Assembly: GCA_030123645.1 (NCBI GenBank)
Contig: JASJYE010000007.1
Span: 1-19,446, forward strand
Reading direction: 5' to 3'
DNA: 19,446 nucleotides
Source of the DNA: Candidatus Hydrogenedentota bacterium
Lineage (GTDB): Bacteria > Hydrogenedentota > Hydrogenedentia > Hydrogenedentales > GCA-2746185
A program made the translations under genes and the position numbers. Below, one piece after another: positions 15,004 through 19,446 of this stretch. The notes under the pieces are model-generated. The model did no database searches. It was not told where the DNA came from and saw only the letters and a program-made list of their open reading frames with translations. The first letter of the stretch is position 1; each line of letters begins with the position of its first letter.

Positions 15004-15043
15004 AAACGACCGCTCAAGCGCCCAATTGCCGAAGACAAATCCA

Positions 15044-15916
15044 ATGAAGGTACGCATCATTGCCAATCCCGTCTCAGGCGGTGGCCGTGGGAAGACCGTG
15101 GCGCAAACCCTTCAGGATCTCCTGTGCGAGGCCCTCGGCAGCGCTGAACTCATCCTCACCCAAAAGCCGGGCGACGCCGAAGAGGAAGCCGGGCGTAGCG
15201 GCGCCGACTGCATCGTCGCGGTTGGGGGAGACGGCACCGTCAACGAGATCGCAAACGGAATGCGAGACACGGCCGCGACCCTGGCCATCTTGCCCATGGG
15301 CACGGCGAATGTCGTCGCCCGCGAGCTGGGCATTCCACGCGATCCACAAGTTGTCGCAGCAATGATTGTGGAGCACCACATTCGCGAAATGGACGTAGGC
15401 GTTACGAACGAAAGACGATTTCTTCTCGGCGCAGGCGCGGGTATCGATGCTGCCGTTGCACAGGCCGTTAGCGAGCGCCGCGGCAGGTCCTCCAGCTACC
15501 TGAAATGGGTCGGACCGATGCTATCGACGGCCTTCACCTATTCCTACCCTGAAATACGGGCCGTCGTCGACGGCAAAGAAGTGAGCGCTACCGCCCAGTA
15601 CGCGATCGTCGGCAATTGCCGCTACTCCGCGGGCGTGTTCGTCGCAACTCCCAAGGCGAAAATCGACGACGGCCTGCTCGACGTGTGCCTTATGCACAAT
15701 CTGAATCCGCTCCGCCTGGCGCGTCTCGCGCTACAACTTCGGCACGCACGTTTTCTCGAACGCGACGATGTCGTGTACGTCCAGGGAAAACACGTCGAGC
15801 TTAGGCCGGCCTCGGACGATCCGGTGCCGCTTCAAATCGACGGAGACCCGGCAGGGTGCATTCCCGCGGAATTTACGGTTGCCCCGAAAGCGCTTCAGGT
15901 AGTCGTGCCGCGTTGA
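15044..15916 (+). CDS. Diacylglycerol kinase-family lipid kinase (YegS/DgkB type)
   Basis: A 290-residue DAGK_cat/LCB5-family lipid kinase, peripheral to the inner membrane, which phosphorylates a diacylglycerol, sphingoid base or related lipid alcohol with ATP. It opens KVRIIANPVSGGGRG (2-16), with the nucleotide motif GGDGTVNEIANG at 61-72 and LPMGTANVVARELG from 83. The C-terminal beta-sandwich domain contains GNCRYSAGVFVATPKAKIDDGLLDV (described in parts: GNCRYSAGV, then DDGLLDV) and ends PLQIDGDPAG. All DAGK catalytic motifs are present. The ATG at 15044 gives the classical start; a TTG at 15026 would add six residues, and neither has a strong Shine-Dalgarno. Its stop codon directly abuts the stop of the convergent phosphoesterase gene. 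Lipid substrate unknown. Confidence 0.92.
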   Translation: MKVRIIANPVSGGGRGKTVAQTLQDLLCEALGSAELILTQKPGDAEEEAGRSGADCIVAVGGDGTVNEIANGMRDTAATLAILPMGTANVVARELGIPRDPQVVAAMIVEHHIREMDVGVTNERRFLLGAGAGIDAAVAQAVSERRGRSSSYLKWVGPMLSTAFTYSYPEIRAVVDGKEVSATAQYAIVGNCRYSAGVFVATPKAKIDDGLLDVCLMHNLNPLRLARLALQLRHARFLERDDVVYVQGKHVELRPASDDPVPLQIDGDPAGCIPAEFTVAPKALQVVVPR

Positions 15917-16636
15917 TTACGCGCAGATCTTGGTGTTCAGGATGTTGAAATCCATCCCGCGCATAGGAGCGCCGCCGTTAAAGAAGCGTTGCCCGCCGAA
16001 CTCGTAGTTATCGACTGCTGTGTGCGTGTGGCCGAAGAAGACCACTGCCGTATCGGAACCCGCACCTTCGCCGATATCGTCCAGATAATGGCGAATGCGC
16101 TCGACAGCAACGCTCGTCGGGAACGCGAACTTCGTAACGGCGCAATGGACCCGCGCGCGAAACGCAACGTCATAGATCGTATTGACGATTTCCCCCCGGC
16201 TTTCCCTGTGGAGGCAGGTCTCGCGGTAGCGTTCGAGATCCACCGCCGTCATTCTACGGTTCGCGACATCACCGTGAAGGAACAGCGCGTCGCCGACTTT
16301 CACGTAATACGGGTGCCACGCCAGGTTAGGCGTCCGCTCGGCGAAGTCATGCAGCTCGTCGATAAAGACCCTGACATGATCGTGGTTCCCCAGAACGAAA
16401 TGGAAAAAACAGTCCGGCCAGCGCGCCGTAAACTTCTCCAGCCAGCGAATCGCCTTCCGCGCCGTCTCAGGTGTGCTGCCTTGGCAACTCCAGCGAAAAT
16501 CGAAGGTATCGCCGTTCAATACAAAGATATCCGCCTTCGACGCGGCGCCATGAATGCCATGCATATGGCGATGTGCCTCGGAGCGCCTGCAGAACAGGTG
16601 TAAATCCGATACCGTGTAAACTTCTTTTTCCTTCAC
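15917..16636 (-). CDS. Calcineurin-like metallophosphoesterase
   Basis: A 239-residue dinuclear metallophosphoesterase. The ligand motifs are all readable in order: D11-x-H13 (SDLHL), G42-D43 (NGDTFDF), G83-N84-H85-D86 (GNHD), H121 (LHGD) and GHTHT (H203, H205). It resembles the UDP-2,3-diacylglucosamine hydrolase (LpxH)-related group in layout, but has GNHD where LpxH proteins have GNRD and lacks other LpxH hallmarks, so I do not call it LpxH. No signal peptide, so it is cytoplasmic. The start is a GTG at 16634-16636 with GAGGGG about 11 bases upstream. It converges on the lipid kinase gene with no base between stops. Substrate unknown; a phospholipid or nucleotide-sugar diphosphate is possible. 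Confidence 0.88.
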   Translation of the reverse strand: MKEKEVYTVSDLHLFCRRSEAHRHMHGIHGAASKADIFVLNGDTFDFRWSCQGSTPETARKAIRWLEKFTARWPDCFFHFVLGNHDHVRVFIDELHDFAERTPNLAWHPYYVKVGDALFLHGDVANRRMTAVDLERYRETCLHRESRGEIVNTIYDVAFRARVHCAVTKFAFPTSVAVERIRHYLDDIGEGAGSDTAVVFFGHTHTAVDNYEFGGQRFFNGGAPMRGMDFNILNTKICA

Positions 16637-16807
16637 GCCACGTGACCCCTCAAGTTAGTGCTGCAAAAAGGCCCATACATACGAAAAAAAGCGCCCTAAT
16701 TAAATTATACCGCATCCAGTAACGTCCCAGCGGGCGAATTGATGCCATCACTCGACGCTAGAGTCTTCCATGAGATGCATAAACCGCTATGCAACAATAG
16801 GTTATGC

Positions 16808-19270
16808 CTATAATTTTTCTGGAATCGGGCCCTTCCAGCCCAGCCGAATCAACATCGGACGCAAGGGCTCCAGGGTCCTCGGGAAATCGACCTCACGGCC
16901 ATGTATCAGGTCCCAGCCCGCCTTCTCCTCCGTCGACAAATCGCAGGTGACCGGATCCTTACGCAGATTGATCACGTAGAGATAGCCGGCCCCGTCGACC
17001 TCGGTGTAGCGGGTCTTCACACCTTCGACCGGATATCCAAAATGATTGACCACTCGCGGGGCAATTGGAAGTGATCCCCGCGAGAGCACTTCGTCCATCG
17101 CTTCCATGTACTCCGTCGAAGCGTCAGCCCCACGCGCGAGCACGGTCTCGGGGCCGAAAGAAATCACATCGTTCTGTGCGGCGCCACGGGAATCGTACAC
17201 AATCAACTTCATCGAGCGAATAACGCCAATCCCCGTATCGATCAATTTCTGCAAGGCGATGAAAGCTCCTTTACTAAGGGCGGGAGTCTCGGGAATGATC
17301 AGCAGTTTCATGCCGTCCCACTCCCCTCTTTCAAGCTGGCGCTCGCTAAGAAAGCGTACCCGGTGGCCTGCGAAGGAACTTCCCTCGTAAGCCCGGCGCA
17401 CCGAAGCCAGATGCTCAGCGCCGTCGTCCAAAATCCGCGCCGAGTCACTCCAGAGAATCGCCACCGTCGCGGTATCCCGTCGAAACGCCTCAATGACGCC
17501 AGCCACACGGTCGATGTCATGAGCGGCAGTTACCAGCCCTTGCAGGGCCCGAAATTCAACCGCTCCCGGCGCACCGCCCTGCTTCGACCCTTGTCTAATG
17601 TCCAGAGCCAGTGCCGCGACACCTTCTACGGCGCTCTCCCATACGTAGGCTTGCACGTCCCTTGCGACGTCCCGTTCGTATACATCTTTCACTCCGCCGA
17701 AATCGATCCGGTGCACGACGATCAGCGGCGCTTGCGGAGCGAAGGACCTGCGAAGCGCCTGAACCATGCTTTGCTCAGGATAGTTCATACCGAATACCGG
17801 ATGCCCGAACGATGCCCACGTTGTAAGCACGCCAATATCGAAGGCCTCCCCCAGGGCTTCATGGTCGATTCCATGTCTAGTTTCCCCGGGTTGAATAAAA
17901 TCGCCTCGAAGTGCGAGCGCGATCGGCGCGGCCGAGACGGCCTTGCCGAAGCCGTCCGCAAAATTGATTGCGTGATCGGTTTTCAATCTCCGTTGGTAGG
18001 TCTGCCAGTCGTATTGATACGAACGCCTCTCGTATTCCGGCCACACTTCGATCTCATCGAAATCCTCAAACCTCTTCCGCCACATCCGGTTAAGCTCGTA
18101 GCGGTCTTTATACGTGGCCTTGACCTGCTCGATGAAGCCCTCGCGAAGGCTAGGACCCGCAATATCGAGAGTCCCTTGCACCACGAGGCCCAGAGCGAGC
18201 AGCGTGCCGCCCGACCCGAGGCTTCTGGCAAGTGTGGCAAGTTCTTCAGCCGAGCGGTCCCGGCCCGAAAGCACAGGCAAAAGCGCGAGATTGTGCTCAG
18301 CGGCGCTCTTGACGAGTTCCTCCAGGCGCGGCCCGGCTTCCGCCACCTCCGCCTCCGGGCCTTCGTAAAGCGCCGCGAAACTCAGCCCATACTCAGCGAT
18401 CCGCTCCAACGAGGAAGCGTCGTCGTCAGCGACCAGACCCGCGAGAAATACGGGACGCCCCTTCGCTCTAAAAGCCCCGTCTGCCCGGGTGAGGCTGCCG
18501 AGATCGTGTACTTCGAGCGGGCTTTCACTCCGCCCAGACACCCCGTCGAGTGCCCAACGCGCGTGCAGCTTCTCAGTCGTCTCCAAGACGTAAGCCGCGA
18601 GGTCATAGGTCATGAACCAATCATCACGAACTTCCTCGACCCGTCGGAGCGCCTCCTCCAAAATGGCCAACCTCGATTCGAGATAAGACTGTCCTCCAGC
18701 ATCGTCATCATCCAGGTTAACGTAGCCCTTCAAGTCGGCCAGCGCCGCATAGGCCTGCTTTAGCGCGGACTCTACGCCCGCACCGGAACGTTTGGTGATG
18801 ACGAATTCCCGGCGTGCCAAAGACTTGGCGCCCCTTTGAAAGATCTCGATGCTTCCGAAGTACTCCCCATCCTGGGCCTTCGTTGCCTCCCACGTGTAGT
18901 GCAACGGGGTACTCCCGGGAGCGGCTGAGGTCTTGATGGTCGTATCCGCCACCGGCTGACCCCGCTCGTCTGAAAGTCGAAAAACCGCCTCGATAATCCC
19001 CAAGTCATCAGGCGCCAGCACTTCAGCTCGCAGTGGAATAGGAAGGGCCGCGCTCGGATCGTCGGGGAAGTCCACCTTCAGAAAGGCCCGCCCGCCCGAC
19101 TCGGCGCCCAAATCACGGACTCGTATGCGCACGTCGTCCGAATGAGTAAAGGGCACAAGATCGGAGGCCTCCTCTTGCGCAACGGCGATCCACCCAATAG
19201 AAATCAAAAAGCCTACGACACTGAAGACGACGTGCCACCCTCTGTCCGCGGCCGGCAGTCCTTTACTCAT
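16808..19270 (-). CDS. Secreted GH42-like (beta-galactosidase-fold) protein, probably lacking catalytic glutamates
   Basis: An 820-residue exported protein. Residues 11-31 are a signal peptide or anchor (VVFSVVGFLISIGWIAVAQ). About 40-160 form an Ig-like sandwich (EYFGSIEIFQRGAKSL), and 165-245 are helical. About 265-600 resemble the GH42 TIM barrel: LNRMWRKRFEDFDEIEVWP (403-420) and VVHRIDFGGVKDV are in the places where GH42 has LNxAWGTxFW and the nucleophile strand. About 610-720 are like the GH42 trimerisation domain (DGMKLLIIPETPALS) and 735-820 a C-terminal beta domain. GH42 acid/base WxxDNEYG seems replaced by GLVVQGTLDIAG (371-382) and the nucleophile Glu by VVHRID (518-523). The ATG at 19270 has AAGGA 8-9 bases upstream. 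Family assignment is moderately sure; carbohydrate substrate unknown. Confidence 0.68.
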   Translation of the reverse strand: MSKGLPAADRGWHVVFSVVGFLISIGWIAVAQEEASDLVPFTHSDDVRIRVRDLGAESGGRAFLKVDFPDDPSAALPIPLRAEVLAPDDLGIIEAVFRLSDERGQPVADTTIKTSAAPGSTPLHYTWEATKAQDGEYFGSIEIFQRGAKSLARREFVITKRSGAGVESALKQAYAALADLKGYVNLDDDDAGGQSYLESRLAILEEALRRVEEVRDDWFMTYDLAAYVLETTEKLHARWALDGVSGRSESPLEVHDLGSLTRADGAFRAKGRPVFLAGLVADDDASSLERIAEYGLSFAALYEGPEAEVAEAGPRLEELVKSAAEHNLALLPVLSGRDRSAEELATLARSLGSGGTLLALGLVVQGTLDIAGPSLREGFIEQVKATYKDRYELNRMWRKRFEDFDEIEVWPEYERRSYQYDWQTYQRRLKTDHAINFADGFGKAVSAAPIALALRGDFIQPGETRHGIDHEALGEAFDIGVLTTWASFGHPVFGMNYPEQSMVQALRRSFAPQAPLIVVHRIDFGGVKDVYERDVARDVQAYVWESAVEGVAALALDIRQGSKQGGAPGAVEFRALQGLVTAAHDIDRVAGVIEAFRRDTATVAILWSDSARILDDGAEHLASVRRAYEGSSFAGHRVRFLSERQLERGEWDGMKLLIIPETPALSKGAFIALQKLIDTGIGVIRSMKLIVYDSRGAAQNDVISFGPETVLARGADASTEYMEAMDEVLSRGSLPIAPRVVNHFGYPVEGVKTRYTEVDGAGYLYVINLRKDPVTCDLSTEEKAGWDLIHGREVDFPRTLEPLRPMLIRLGWKGPIPEKL

Positions 19271-19371
19271 CGCTTCAATCCTTATACTGCAATATTGTCA
19301 CAACCTGCCCCAGCTGCCAAAGCGCACACTACCCATGTAGCTAGTCTCTGTTGCGGAAACATGCCATTCAT

Positions 19372-19446
19372 GTCATCCCCGCGGAGGCGGGAATCTCAAG
19401 AAGTGCCCGGCGACCGCGAATTCGTGCTGAGATTCCCGCCTTCGCG
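19372..19446. repeat. REPIN-like inverted repeat of the ATTCCCGCC type, cut by window end
   Basis: The 19 bases at 19380-19398 (cgcggaggcgggaatctca) recur as a reverse complement with one mismatch at 19428-19446 (tgagattcccgccttcgcg). The left arm is preceded by GTCATCCC (19372-19379), and the right copy stops at the window edge where a matching GGGAATGAC-like end would be expected. Repeats with CCCGCGxAGGCGGGAAT arms are widespread in bacterial intergenic DNA. Confidence 0.65.

Larger units (their letters stand above)
14519..15043. other. Non-coding spacer with short repeats
   Basis: No supported gene in 525 bases. A 7-base inverted repeat, GGTCTCT (14581-14587) and AGAGACC (14616-14622), lies after the nitroreductase. 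AT content is higher than in the neighbours at 14630-14900. Three versions of an atcctgt-type microrepeat are listed separately, and a perfect hairpin ACCGGC/GCCGGT sits at 14936-14950. A 71-codon open frame at 14745-14957 runs through the repeats and does not look like a protein. Confidence 0.6.

Noticed and set aside
15917..16636. Assignment of the phosphoesterase as LpxH
   Set aside because: The metal motif is GNHD instead of GNRD and other LpxH-specific residues were not seen, so only the superfamily call is safe.
17363..18763. 466-codon open frame opposite the GH42-like gene
   Set aside because: It is antisense to a gene with signal peptide and recognisable domains; its product is Arg/Pro-rich with no family features, as expected for a high-GC shadow frame.

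Overview
The window is GC-rich, gene-dense chromosomal DNA from a Gram-negative-type (diderm) bacterium. A porin-like outer-membrane barrel, signal peptides, a periplasmic metal-binding protein and a MEP-pathway dxs all point that way. A REP-associated transposase (RAYT), dense palindrome clusters and a large secreted GH42-like protein would fit a PVC-type or Hydrogenedentota-like environmental lineage. That placement is inference from style, not from a marker gene. No rRNA, tRNA, CRISPR or phage genes were seen.

Layout. 1-462: 5' part of a RAYT gene (minus) and its palindromic upstream flank. 463-2405 (minus): mgtE Mg2+ transporter followed by a DinB/DUF1572 protein. 2740-4686 (plus): dxs, divergent from mgtE, with candidate promoters between them. 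4687-5035: a gene-free cluster of REP/REPIN-like palindromes. 5036-6371 (minus): a low-molecular-weight phosphatase overlapping a fructosamine kinase-family gene, a probable protein-deglycation pair. 6564-9978 (minus): a metal-uptake operon in the order small Cys/His membrane protein, porin, ZnuA-like binding protein, ZnuB-like permease, with no ATPase gene. 10266-12458 (minus): recQ with a C-terminal helix-turn-helix extension. 12664-13752 (minus): a cysteine-rich [4Fe-4S] protein with a winged-helix-like N-terminus, divergent from a nitroreductase (13958-14518, plus). 14519-15043: non-coding, with short repeats. 15044-15916 (plus) and 15917-16636 (minus): a diacylglycerol-kinase-family lipid kinase and a calcineurin-type phosphoesterase, convergent with no base between their stop codons. 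16808-19270 (minus): a secreted GH42-like protein that seems to lack both catalytic glutamates. 19372-19446: a palindromic repeat cut by the window end.

Most genes are ordinary housekeeping or transport. The points worth a second look are the ATPase-less metal operon with its upstream palindrome, the phosphatase/kinase repair pair, the Fe-S protein paired with a nitroreductase, the probable pseudo-glycosidase, and the REPIN-like palindromes sharing a window with a RAYT. Candidate -10 boxes of dxs, recQ and the Fe-S gene are all TATACT, which suggests a consistent housekeeping promoter. I did not find an obviously new multi-gene system.
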